Shown: piece by piece, positions 25,501-37,100 of the stretch
Numbering within the stretch: position 1 is the stretch's first letter
How the letters are laid out: every line of letters starts with the position of its first letter
DNA from: Nectonema munidae
Lineage: Eukaryota > Nematomorpha > Nectonematoida > Nectonematidae
Assembly (NCBI GenBank): GCA_030549495.1
Contig: JAUIRK010000889.1
Span: 1,363,501-1,427,500 of the forward strand
Length of the DNA stretch: 64,000 bases
Direction of reading: 5' to 3'
Notes under the pieces: generated by a model
The model's database searches: none
Told to the model about the DNA's origin: nothing
The model's input: the letters and a program-made list of their open reading frames with translations, nothing else
Translations under genes and position numbers: made by a program

Positions 25501-27800
25501 GTGTTGGAGTTTATCCTTGCTGTCTGCAATTAATACAGTGTCATCTGCATGCCTGATATTGTTAATGTTTTTCCACCTATCTTTATACCTTCACCTTCTA
25601 CGTTTCTCATCACGACTTCAACGTAAATATTAAACAGGTCTGGTGAAAGCACCCAACTTTGCCTGACTCCTCTCTTCACATCAACCCCGTGTTGTCATCT
25701 CTTTTCCAACTTTCACTGCTACTTTTTGCATTTTATAAACATTTTGTATCATCTTTGTTTTCTGTGGTTCACTCTGTCAAACGCTTTCTCGTAATCAATA
25801 AAACATAAATAAACTTCTTTTTGAATTTCCATTACATTATCTATTATCCGGTTAAGAGTATATATTGCATTTAATGTTCCTGAGTCTTTAACAAATCCAA
25901 ACTGTTCTACCGCTAATTCAAACCTTATTTTATTTTTTATTCTTTCTGCTATTGCTTTCCATATAACTTTTGCAATATGATTTATTATACTTATGGTTCT
26001 GTGTGCGTCACATTTTAGAGTTCCTTCAATCTTTGGTATCTTAATCATCAGAGTTTCAAACATTTGTTTTGGCATCCTTCCATCCTCATATATTTTTTTC
26101 GCTATTTCGGTGATAATGTTTACTCCCTTCTCCTCCAATGCTTCAAGTACTTCTTTCGACAATCCGTCTGTTCCTACAGCTTTATTCCATTTCATATTTC
26201 TAAAAGATTTCTGAATCTCTTCTTTTAAGAACTTAGGTCCTTGTTCTTTTGTTTCTATTACTTGATTATTATCATTATCGTCTTCATCATCGTATAATTC
26301 TTTTATATATTCTTCCCATCTACTTTTTATATTCTCATTTTCCATTAAAATTTTACCTTGTTTGTTCATTATAAAGTTGTTCCGATTTATTCTTTTTTTT
26401 CTGTACAACGTCTTATTAATTTTCTCATACATTTCTCTAGGATTCGGTTTTGAAAGTTCTTCAACCACTATTCATTCTTCATTCATCCACTTTTCTTTCG
26501 CTGCAATGTATTCTTTATGAATTTTTCTGTTGTACTCTTTGTATTTCACATCATCTTTATTTTTAACTTTTCTTCTTTCGTTCCATTAAATTCAAAATTC
26601 CCTCAGTCATCCATGCTTTCTTGCCTTTCTTTTCCGTTACAGGGATTTCCTCAATCGATTGTTGAACAGCTTTTTGCAAATTGTCCCATTGACATTGCGA
26701 ATCATTTTCTTTTCCATTCCTCATCAGTGTGTTGTAACGGTTCAATGTTTTAGAAGCAAAGCTTTCTCGTATTTCATGATTTGTCTTCAGCATATACAAA
26801 ACTTCATTTAATAATCGGTTTGTGACATGCTTTTTTCTTTAATATTATTCTTACATCTAAAACTAGTATGTTGTGATCACTGTTGCAGTCTGCTCCTGGT
26901 TAAGTTTTAACCTGTGTAACTGAGTTTCTGAACCTTTTATTGATTGTGATGTAATCTATTTGGTTCCTGTGCTTTCCTCCTCGCCTTTCCCAAGTCCACA
27001 ACCTTCTTGGGTGATGTTTGAACCATGTATTTGTTATCACTTGTTGATATTTCGAACACCATTCTACCCACATGTCTCCTCTATCATTCCTTTCCCCTAG
27101 CCCATATGGTCCTACAATATCTTCCTTCTTCCCATTTCCAACTTTTGCGTACAAATCTCCCATTAGTATTATTATTTCATGTTCTTTACAACATTCTCTT
27201 GCTTTTGACATTTCTTTCTGTCTTCTGTTGGGGCATATACCTGAATTATATTTATATTCACTGGGTTCCCTTTTATTTTCATCAACAAAACTCTATCAGA
27301 AATTGGCCAATATTCAATTATACTATTTTTAATTCTACTTTGTATTATAATTCCAACCCCTTTTTCTCGTTTTTGTGCTCCAGAAAGCAAAAATTTTCTC
27401 GCTTCTTCTGTGGTCAATTCTCCTGCTCCTGGCGATCTCATTTCACCTATCCCAAGTATATCAATTTTAAGTCTTCACATTTGTTTTTCTAGATTTGTTA
27501 GTTTGCCACTTTGACATAAGTGTTCTAACATTCCATGTAGCTATTCTTAATGGTTTTCGTTTAAGTCTGCTAGCAGTCGCCGTTTGATGTTAGGGTGCTG
27601 TTACCTGCTGCGCATAGCCACCTTTATTGAAATTACTAGAATTTATTGTTGTTTCTGATATGCGATGGTTGTTATTCTTGGAATTAATACGTGGTGAGGT
27701 CTCCAGTTCTCTTCCACTCTACAGTTATAAGCTACAGACCTAGCCTTTATCTAAGTGACTGCAGGGCAGCAGTGACTAGGCTTGTTTGAAGGCGGCCTTA
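25501..27800 (-). pseudogene. LINE B: endonuclease and reverse transcriptase
   Basis: Read on the minus strand, about 27.56 kb opens with ATWNVRTL (APE endonuclease start). It continues GAGELTTEEARKF, IIQVYAPTED, GDLYAKVG, GLGERNDRGD and RRGGKHRNQIDYI. After a gap comes the RT: NMKWNKAVGTDGL, DAHRTISIINHIAKV, EQFGFVKDSGTLNA and CFIDYEKAFDRVNH. It then shifts frame into VLSPDLFNIY and HADDTVLIADS up to LINE A. Frameshifts divide it into at least four frames. The architecture fits an APE-type non-LTR element. 27.57-27.80 kb may be its 5' untranslated region; 27.80-28.02 kb is unassigned and more GC-rich. Confidence 0.8.
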
Positions 27801-28024
27801 CTCGCCATGTCGTGACATTATCATCAACATGGAGCATTTAGCCGGAGAAGGCGTCACCCAAACTAACACTCCGTTTCCAATGTCACCGCTGTTTGTTCGG
27901 GACTGCTTATTCGTCAAGCTAGACTTGCTTATGTCGCAGCTAACCACCATATCTGCTAGCCGTCCCAGTATCCACAACGTGTGGACCCGTTCTCTAGCAG
28001 TTTCAGCTTAGCCGAGAACACTTT

Positions 28025-28185
28025 CCGAGAGTGGCAAAGAAAAATTTCAATAGCTAATAGTGCGGTGAATAAGTTTGAAAAATGCTCAGAAATACAAAAC
28101 TATCATTAAATATGAAAAAAAGAATGGTTAAATGCTATATATCGTCTACACTCACATACGGATGCGAAATCTGCAACATAATCTT
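28025..28185 (+). pseudogene. LINE RT C-terminal fragment, opposite orientation
   Basis: The plus-strand frame gives ISIANSAVNKFEK, then NMKKRMVKCYISSTLTYGCE, matching the RIAIAKxAFNKLKK and LLKCYVWSxLLYGCE segment that LINE B lacks at 23.69 kb. It stands head to head with LINE B. Confidence 0.6.
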
Positions 28186-28760
28186 TTTTCTCATGATTTT
28201 TCCTCATGAAAAAATTGATAAGTTTTAAATTTTTTAGTTTTAAACCTATTTCTTTACAACTTTTTAAAAACTTGGCCCCCTCACTTTTGAAAAATTGAGA
28301 GGGGCCAAAGCAAATCATCATTTGTTTTACGTTTCTAGTTTTCCTTCCTAATCATCATTGTACATATAAATTATTTTGTATATGATATTTTCATAACTTA
28401 TATTTCGTTTTTTTTCTTTTACTTTTTTTTATATCGTTTTTTTTCTTTTACTTTTTTTTTTATCGTTTATTTAGTTAGGATTAAGCGGCTTTATGGCCTT
28501 GCGAAATATCCTATCACATATCGTATTCTATCTTTTGTTCTATTCCATATATATATTATTTTTTGGGTGTGTATGTAAACCTTGTTATCTTCACTCTATG
28601 ATAAATAAACTTCTATAAAGTTTTTTACTTTAACTTGTTTACTATATTTCTTATCTTTTTAATGGCTTGTCAGTAGCACCCTTTGTTTATAATCATTATA
28701 AAATTTATCTAATTTTGTGAAATCAAATACCCAAACAATTTAAATTTTCCAGAGGCTTGA
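28186..28760 (+). other. Possible LINE 3' untranslated region
   Basis: A (TCGTTTTTTTTCTTTTACTT)-type duplication at 28.40-28.46 kb. TAGGATTAAGCGGCTTTATG at 28.47 kb, similar to a phrase at 53.10 kb, is followed by a GATAAATAAACTTCT end, suggesting the 3' tail of a plus-strand LINE. Confidence 0.35.
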
Positions 28761-30962
28761 CCCTATAAGTGCTGGAAATATTTTTAATGTTACATATATA
28801 TTTCAACTATCCTCAATTCAGTAGTGATGCTCTTTTTTTTTTTATCAAAATCAATCAAACCTGTTAAAAAATTGATGTATATTTAACAGCTCATCTCAAA
28901 AAAGAACTTTTTATCTAAATAAGTATATAAAGTTTTTTACACATGTATACCCATTTTCAAGTATGCTGAATTCAGTGGTGATGTCCATTTTTTATCAAAA
29001 TCAATCAAATCTGTCAAAAAATTGATTTATATTTGACAGCTCATCTGCTAAAAGAACTTTTTATTTAAATAATTATATAAAGTTTTTTACACATGTATAT
29101 ACCCATTTCAAATATGCTGAATTCAGTTGTGATATTCATTTTTTATGATAATCAATCAAACCTATCAAAAAATTGATATATATATATATGACAACTCATC
29201 TCGAAAATAAACTTTTTATCTAAATAATTATATAAAGTTTTTTACACATATATACGCATTTTCAAGTAGGCTGTGTTTACTGGTGATATTCCTGTTTTAT
29301 GAAAATCAGTCAAACCTGACAAAAAATAATTTAAATATGATTTTTTCCTCTCTCAAAGCATTCTGATTAAAGAATCTTCTTGATGATCTTAGACTTTTTT
29401 TTATCAGTATCGTGTATTTTATTATCAGGCCTGAATATTTTTCAACCAATCTCAGTTCAAAGGTTTTTTTATGATGAATCATTCGCGATGTTCTTTGTTC
29501 AATTACAAAAAGTTGTCCACGTTCTTCATCTATAAGACTCTCTCTTTCAGGCAAAGGGAAAAAGATGGACAAATTCAATTTAAATTAAAAAATATCTTGA
29601 TAGTGACTAAATTCTCACATATTGGCATCTGTGCCATTTTTTATAACTCTGACCTATTGTAAATTTTCAATTTCCTAATCATCTTAGTTAAATGATAATT
29701 GTAATCCTAGATGATAAGCTATAGATTTAAATATTTTTCATTTGTAAAAGAGATCAAAATCTTTTTTAAAGCACCCAATATTAGATCATTACACCATTTC
29801 CTAGTTCATTAGAACATGGTAGATCTTCCACGTTCTCTTTTGAATTAGTTTTCAGGTACAACGATTTATTTTTTATTTTTACAGAACTGATTTAGGCATA
29901 CATCACTAATTTAATTCCCACTTCTAGATATTTTTTAACCGTATTAGCCAAGATGGAGTACAGAAATAAAATAAGCACATTCGATTTGGTATAAAAACAG
30001 ATATTTTATATGAAAGAGATATTTTTTTGAAAATATTTTTAAAGACAGTTTCTAGAAGTAAACCGCAAATCTGATTGAAGCTTTCAGATATTTTAAAACC
30101 ATAAATGCCAAACCTGAGTCCGAAAATGAAATCAACATCTTCCATTTGGCATAAAAACAGATATTTTATCTAAATTTCAAAAAATATTTCTTTAGACATT
30201 ATACGCAAATCAAACATTTGATTGATACTTTCAAACATTTTTAGACCTCTAAATGCAAAAACTGATTTCAGAAAGAAAACTAGCATGGTTCATTTGGTAT
30301 AAAAATATATATTTCATATAAAATTAGAAAGAATATTTTTAGAGATAGTTTTCAAAATTAAACCGCAAATTTGATTGACACTGACAGATATTTTAAAACC
30401 TCTAAATACGAAAACTGAGTTCAGAAATGAAACCAGCATGGTTGATTTGGTATAAAAACATATATTTCATTGTAAAATTTGAATGAATGTTTTCAGACAA
30501 TTTTTAGATAACCGCCTATTTTTTATAGGTATTTTCACATCTTAATGTAAAAAATGTGTCCAGAAATGAAACCAGCGTAAGGAATATTTTATTAGATATA
30601 TTTTTGATCAATCAAAATTTTGATTGACATTTTCTAAAAAGTAGCCATAATTATTGAAAAAATTAAATATATATAAAGTGTCATGCGTTCCAAACTGTAT
30701 ATAATTATAAATTTTCAAGATAGTATATAATATAGACCATACGTTATAAGGTTAACTACAGGTAATGTCACAATTTTGATGAAAAATTTTAATTTTTGAT
30801 TTTGAATGACAGTTTTGGACATGAAAGTGTCATTCAGCTATCATTAAAATGCTAGCGATTTTGAAAAAGTTACGAAATTTGAAGGGATATGCTTTAGCCA
30901 ATTTTGTACAATTATTTTTTTCGTGAAGGGAGATGCCCCCTCCCCCTCCAGCACTAATAGGG
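28761..30962 (-). mobile_element. piggyBac-ended element with ~150-bp internal repeats (R2)
   Basis: Ends CCCTATAAGTGCTGG and CCAGCACTAATAGGG are 14/15 inverted repeats, flanked by TTGA and TTAA. This is the inverted relative of R1. 28.78-29.30 kb holds three to four units with GATTGATTTT, ATCACCACTGAATTCAGCAT and a TATAAAGTTTTTTACACATG block; 29.93-30.60 kb holds the longer ATTTGGTATAAAAACATATA units. The minus-strand frame at 29306-29578 encodes FELRLVEKYSGLIIKYTILI then KKSLRSSRRFFNQNAL, also present in R1 and of unknown family. A G/C-rich tract lies just inside the right end. Confidence 0.68.
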
Positions 30963-31105
30963 TTAAAGTAATCGCCCGCACACTATAGCAAGAATCATCA
31001 CTGGAAAATATTGCGTGGATAACATTTATTTCAATAAGTATAAAAAATAGATTTTTGCATGAACAATATGTTACATTAACTATAATATAAATTTCGCATT
31101 AAAAA

Positions 31106-34100
31106 TTAATTCATGTATAAATATTCATTCCAAAAGTTTGTAGGATTTTGGTCATCTCTTTCCGAAAACTTCGACGGTTCTGAAGAAGTGTATGGTTGGA
31201 AATCGTTTTTTTCTTCCTCTTCTTTGATTTCTTCAAATTTGGAAGATTTTTTTAGAATTGGATTTGCTAAAAGTATTCAAAAGAATTTTTCATTTAATTT
31301 TATATAATATAACGCAAAGTTTAATCTGAAAAGAGTTTGTTAATTTGAAGACTTTAGTCGTTAACTTTACGACTGTAGGGCAAGTCTTGCGCCGTGTTCT
31401 AAAGATAGACGCTATATAATTTTAATTTCATGATAATATTCTACTAGGAAATTTTCAAAGATTAGTGAATTTTAAATAAATGAACATTTTTTATAAAAAA
31501 ATATCTAATTTGGTTAACTAGTCATCAAACCTTTTTTTTTAATTATATATTTTACATGTGCATGCAATTTAAATATAAAGAGAATAATTATTCATAGAAA
31601 TTTTTGATGAGATTTTTATGCAAATATTTTTATTTAATTTAGTTAGTTAATTACTTCCATAAGTACTAAATATAACCAATAAAGGTAAAGGTACCATATG
31701 GTGATTTCATCGAGAAGGCACAATTGCGCCGCTAGTATCGAACTATGAGGAAAGCAGGCTTGATGCGGGATCGAACCCAAGACCTGAGTTATCGAATCCA
31801 GCATCTAACCAACCCTACTCACGCCCCACCTAACTAACCAACTAATAACTTTAATAAGTTATTAAAACAATAAGTAACATCCAATATACACTGCGAAGTG
31901 TTGCACATCGAAGTCACATAACGAGAAATAATAAGTCACGAATGTAATCTACATTAAATGAGAAAATGTTTAGAATATTTATATATTATAATACAGTACT
32001 CGGAATGAAAAAACAAAAAGTGTTAAAATAGGTCCTATCTCTTCATTTTTGTATATGCGTATGTTTGAATTTGTGCTAAAATATTTTCAACCCCGTCTCT
32101 CACCCAGGCCATGGCTTAGCTTATATAGGGGTTCTATGAACTCAGTTCTTGTGACATGTTTGTTATCCCTACTTCAATTAAGTAGGTGGTATTTCTCAGG
32201 ACAGAAACTAGAAAATTAAAACAATCAAATGATTATATTTTAAAACAAACTAATTATTGTAAAAATAAATATAACTCACCGGGTCAGACTAAACACCCCA
32301 AAACATACCAAAACACGCCAAATAATTCTAAAGAACTACAAAAAAGAGGGTTAGATAAAAAAAACCCCAAACACCCAGAAATAACAGGAAGCAAGACAAA
32401 ACATCCCAAAACACTTCAAAATTTCGCCAAATAATTCTAAAGCACTACAAAAAAGAGGGTTAGATAAAAAAAAACCCCAAACACCCAGAAATAACAGGAA
32501 GCAAGACAAAACATCCCAAAACACTTCAAAATTTCGCCAAATAATTCTAAAGCACTACAAAAAAGAGGGTTAGATAAAAAAAACCCCAAACACCCAGAAA
32601 TAACCACAAAACATCCCAAAACACTTCAAAATACGCCAAAACATCCCAAAACACGCTAAATAGTTCTAAAGCACTACAAAAAAAGGGTTTGACTAAAAAT
32701 CCCAAAACAACCAGAAATAACCGAGCGTACCTCAAAACATCCCAAAACACGGCAAATAATTCTAAGGCACTACAAAAAAAATCTTAAAAATTCCTCAAAA
32801 CACCCTAAGCATCCCAAAACATTACAAAATGACGCAAAAATCCCTAATCACCTCAAAAAATTGCAAAAAACGACAAATATTTCTAAAGCACTACAAAAAA
32901 GATCCTAAAAACTCTTTAAAACTTTCGAATTTTTTTTGGAGTTTTTAGCCTAACCATCTTTTTTTATAATGCTTTAAAATTATTTGCCGAGTTTTGGGGT
33001 GTTTAGTCTGTCCATAACTCAGCTTAGCTTAAAAATATACATTGAGCATAAAACACAGATTTGAATATACTGTATATTTAAATTTTAAAGAGCTTTCTTA
33101 AGGTTAGATTTTCTTGATTGGGAGATATAGAGAGGACATAGGAGGGGTTAGCAGAGTAATGTATGAGTCTAATGTCCCATTTGCACCAAATTGTCAAGCT
33201 ATCTCCTGTTCTATCAGAGCAAAATGATAATAAATAGTATGGGAATAAAGGATAAAATATTTACGAAGTTTTACAAGTTTTCTCTATGACTTCGAAATTG
33301 GCCCACAACTCCCACGTGTAAGGAAATTGTATGACGGCTTTATGCGTTTTTTTCAAAATGGTCTGAAGAGTGCAGTATCTGAGTTCCGTCAGCGGAAGAT
33401 TGCCAAGGATGGAGTTGTGTGAGTAGAATTGAATGCTTCTGAATTTCTCTTTCATGATAAAAAAAGAAAGAAAAAACAACTGCAATTATAACGATTTCCT
33501 ATATCTGGAAAGCACAGCAAAAAACTTCACTGAATGGAGTCGCAAATAGTACCGCAAAAATTTAATCTCACAAAAAATTTTATTTATACTTCAGAAAAGC
33601 GCGCCAAATTTCAATGAAAGAAGGAAGCAAATATTACAATTCAATCTGACAAAAATTTTTAGAGAAATTCTTTTGAATTCATTACTTATCGAAATATCAT
33701 ACATTTTGCGATAACTTTATGAGATTATGTTGCATGCGCTAAGCTCAAACATGTAGTACTTTATATCACAGATAAAAATAGGATGATGCCTGTTTGCCAT
33801 TTTTATGCCAAATGCACCCTTAGACTGCTGACACTTGTTAGATATAATAAAATAATTATTTCATCAAATTTTTTAAAAATCTTTTTATTATTAACGCTCA
33901 AGACCAGCAATATTCGTCATGCTTTTTTTAAGATATAACATTTATCAGACTAACATAAAGTATGAATAATATAATTGCAAATTAAAAATAGATATATATC
34001 TTGCTAGGTTTATAGCTTCTATGAATTTTAATACTTTACCTTTTCAAGTTGAAACTCTAGCACTAAGCAAATTCAAATTGGCGCTAAGAAAATTCAAATT

Positions 34101-37100
34101 ATAGAAAAAAAAAATTAAAATCAATAAAGATGGAGTTAAGTATAATTATTCCGAGATCTAAAAAGTTCCTTACTTATCAAGCCAGTCACCAAAAGACGTT
34201 CCACAACCTCAAACTCGCAGCCTTCACAGTTGATGTTGATCAAGTCAAATTTTTTGTGGCCGAAAGCCGTTTCCAGAGCCTTCAAAAACTTCACTATCGG
34301 ATAAAACGTTATGTTGCTCCTATGAATGATGTTTTTCGCGTTCGGCTTTACTTTATTCTTCGGCGAACTGCCCAACAAGTCGCTTTTGTAGGCTTGCAAT
34401 GAAACTTCCACTGTTCTGTAGTCTCTAAAAATTCATTAATAAAACTTCCTATAGTTCTACAATTTAATTCCTTTATCTCAGGTCTCGATGAGGACTGTAT
34501 GCTGGCGCCCATCAGTACCCACCAAAAACTCCAATGCACGTTTTCTCTCATATTAACCGGTTATTGACCACAGTTGACATATATCAACTTTTCAAAAATA
34601 AAATCGTCTGCGTTTATTAATGCTTTTTAATACAAATCTTCTGCTTTACATTAGATATCATCTGATTATTCTGGTCGATAACGGGTTGAACTTAGCTGAA
34701 AAAAAGGATCTTTTGTTCTATCCCAACCAAACACAAATAAAATTAAAATTTTCAACGCGCGTTCGACCCATTAATTAATTAAAGAAACAATAAAAATGAA
34801 TTGAAAAACGTATTAACCCTTTTTATGTCCAGAAAAATCAGACGATATTTATTAAAAAGCAGAAGATTTATATACAAAACTATTTGAAAAAGCAGACGAA
34901 GGTAAAATGGTTTATGTATCATATATGATACACTGGTCACGAAAGGGTTATTAAATTGCAAAGATTCTGTTATTCGAACCGAATCTGAATATAATTTATA
35001 TTTTCAAACCGTATCAGATCTAAGATATACAGGGCCCGAAATTACCGACCCAAATTTTGAAGATCTCTGCTACCCACATAGAATTTTATTAAGAAGGCGT
35101 GCGGGTGTGAAGATGGGAAAATTGAAAGCACGTATAAAATATTGGTTACTCTAGTTTACCAACTATTGTTTCCTGGGTCGGCCTTTATTAATTCATCAAA
35201 CTAATATCTGAAAGCTCTGTGCCATTCATGCTTACATTTTCTCGATACAAATTTCCTCATCCTTTACTTTTATTGTATACTTTTATGCTTATTTGTTTAT
35301 ATACAATTTTTTTTAAATATACCAATACTACTACTGCTATTATGAGATTTAAGTTTTAGGTTTAGACTAGTAGACTAAACTATGGTCGCAAGAGTCTTGA
35401 ACACACAGTTCGTTAAAAATTTAGTCTAACTCTTCACTTCTTAAATGAAGGATAGGGGCACTTTTGAAACATTCTCTTGGGAATAATATTTTAGGGGTCA
35501 TTCACAATTGATGTCAACCAAAGATTAGAAGGGGAGGGGGTGTAAGTTATAAATAGTCAAACGTTACAATGGGGGTGGGGGAGGGTATAATTAGACAAAA
35601 AAAAGTTGACGTCAATTGTGAATGACTAAATAGTCTAACCACCAGCATACTCCCGCCCCTTCATCATTAATTAAACTAGGAAAACTTTTTTTATTATAAT
35701 TTTTAACATTTATTATAAAAGAATGTGTCTCTGAAACTCAAGCGTAAAACAAGTAAAGTAATATGGAAAGTCTACTCGCGAGCCAGATATAGAATTGAAA
35801 AAGTAAAAATTTCCAAATAAAAATATCGTTTTCATGAAATAAAACTGCAATTCTAAAGTTAAGTGCTGTGAACTTTTGGGTAGAATTTTTGAAGTGGTAA
35901 AATATTTTTTGAAAATTTTTAATTTAAATATGTTTTATTTATTTATTTAGAGCCTCAATGGTTGTTAGGATGTATCTCTCAGCTTAACAGTTGAAGGTCA
36001 GGGGTTTGATCCCCACGGCTTCAAACTCTAAAAACAAGTTCACAAAAATTGTGATTAACCATCCATTTTAAGCATAATGCGAACAAAGCTTTACGACTAA
36101 AAGTGCTTTGATATCTCCAACCAAACCAACCAAGTAATATAATAAAGTCTGCAAGTTCTCCTCAATTTCTTGCTGGACCTCTGATAACACTAAAAATATA
36201 TGTAAAAACTTATTAAAATCTAGAAAAAGCAGGGGGCGTAGAACACCACAATCACTTGGAAAAATTTTGTTCATCATTAATATGTCCACTTTTTTGCTTA
36301 CCACGACTTTACCCAAAAACAACCGAAGTAACCAAAATGGAGAAATTATCACTTTTTTATTACTTATTAATCTAAGTATTTATATTAAGTTAGGGCCGAT
36401 TCTATATAATGATTATTCTGATACTGTTTCTCTGAATATTTTAATCACAGTTTTACTTCCGATTCTGATTTTTCATTCCTAAAATTCTAAATTTTGATCC
36501 TTATTCTTATAATCCGATTCTAATTCTCGTTAGTTAAAAACACTTGTAGATATTTACAGTCGAGTTTAGCTAGCTGTAGAGTCTTTCTCTTGTTTCTCGT
36601 AGCTTACTAGATTATCATCTTTGCTGATGCGTAATAAAAAAAGTTCATTCTTCAATTTTATTGAATTTTTCATCCCCTCTCTATGCGGTGGAGAAAAAGT
36701 TTTGTGTTTCTGCAAGGTTTGGGACTGCTTAGAGTGTGTATGAATTTATTTTTAATCTGAGAATTGTATTTTTAAAATCGGAATCCGAATACCACTCATA
36801 TTCCGACTACTTCTCAAAAAGTGCAACTCCATAATCCCAGGCATGCGCTCGGGTTCTATGGTTAAAAATGTGTGTACTTTTTCTTTTACTGGTTCGATTT
36901 TCACTTTGGATGAAATACTGACAATAAACAAATAATAATTAATTGAGTAGAAAAATGCCAAAAAAATACCTCCCAACTCCATAATTAAACATGGTGATCT
37001 TTGGATTTTGCTTGTACATCTCCTTGAGTACTTTGAAATAACTTTTGATAGGCTCCAGCATATATATTTTGGGGTTGTAAAGAGCAGCCATGATAAACAT

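Noticed and set aside
27025-27492. 155-residue plus-strand frame
   Set aside because: Antisense of the LINE B endonuclease, which is clearly recognisable on the minus strand.
14360-30966. R1 and R2 as the long terminal repeats of one 16-kb Polinton-like element
   Set aside because: The interval holds only Merlin, hAT, SINE and LINE remains and no polymerase, integrase or capsid genes. R2 has its own complete inverted ends, so two separate elements fit better.
32186-32750. Repetitive frames at the 32-kb tandem repeat
   Set aside because: They translate the ~112-bp units of the TIR element in several frames, with no protein features.
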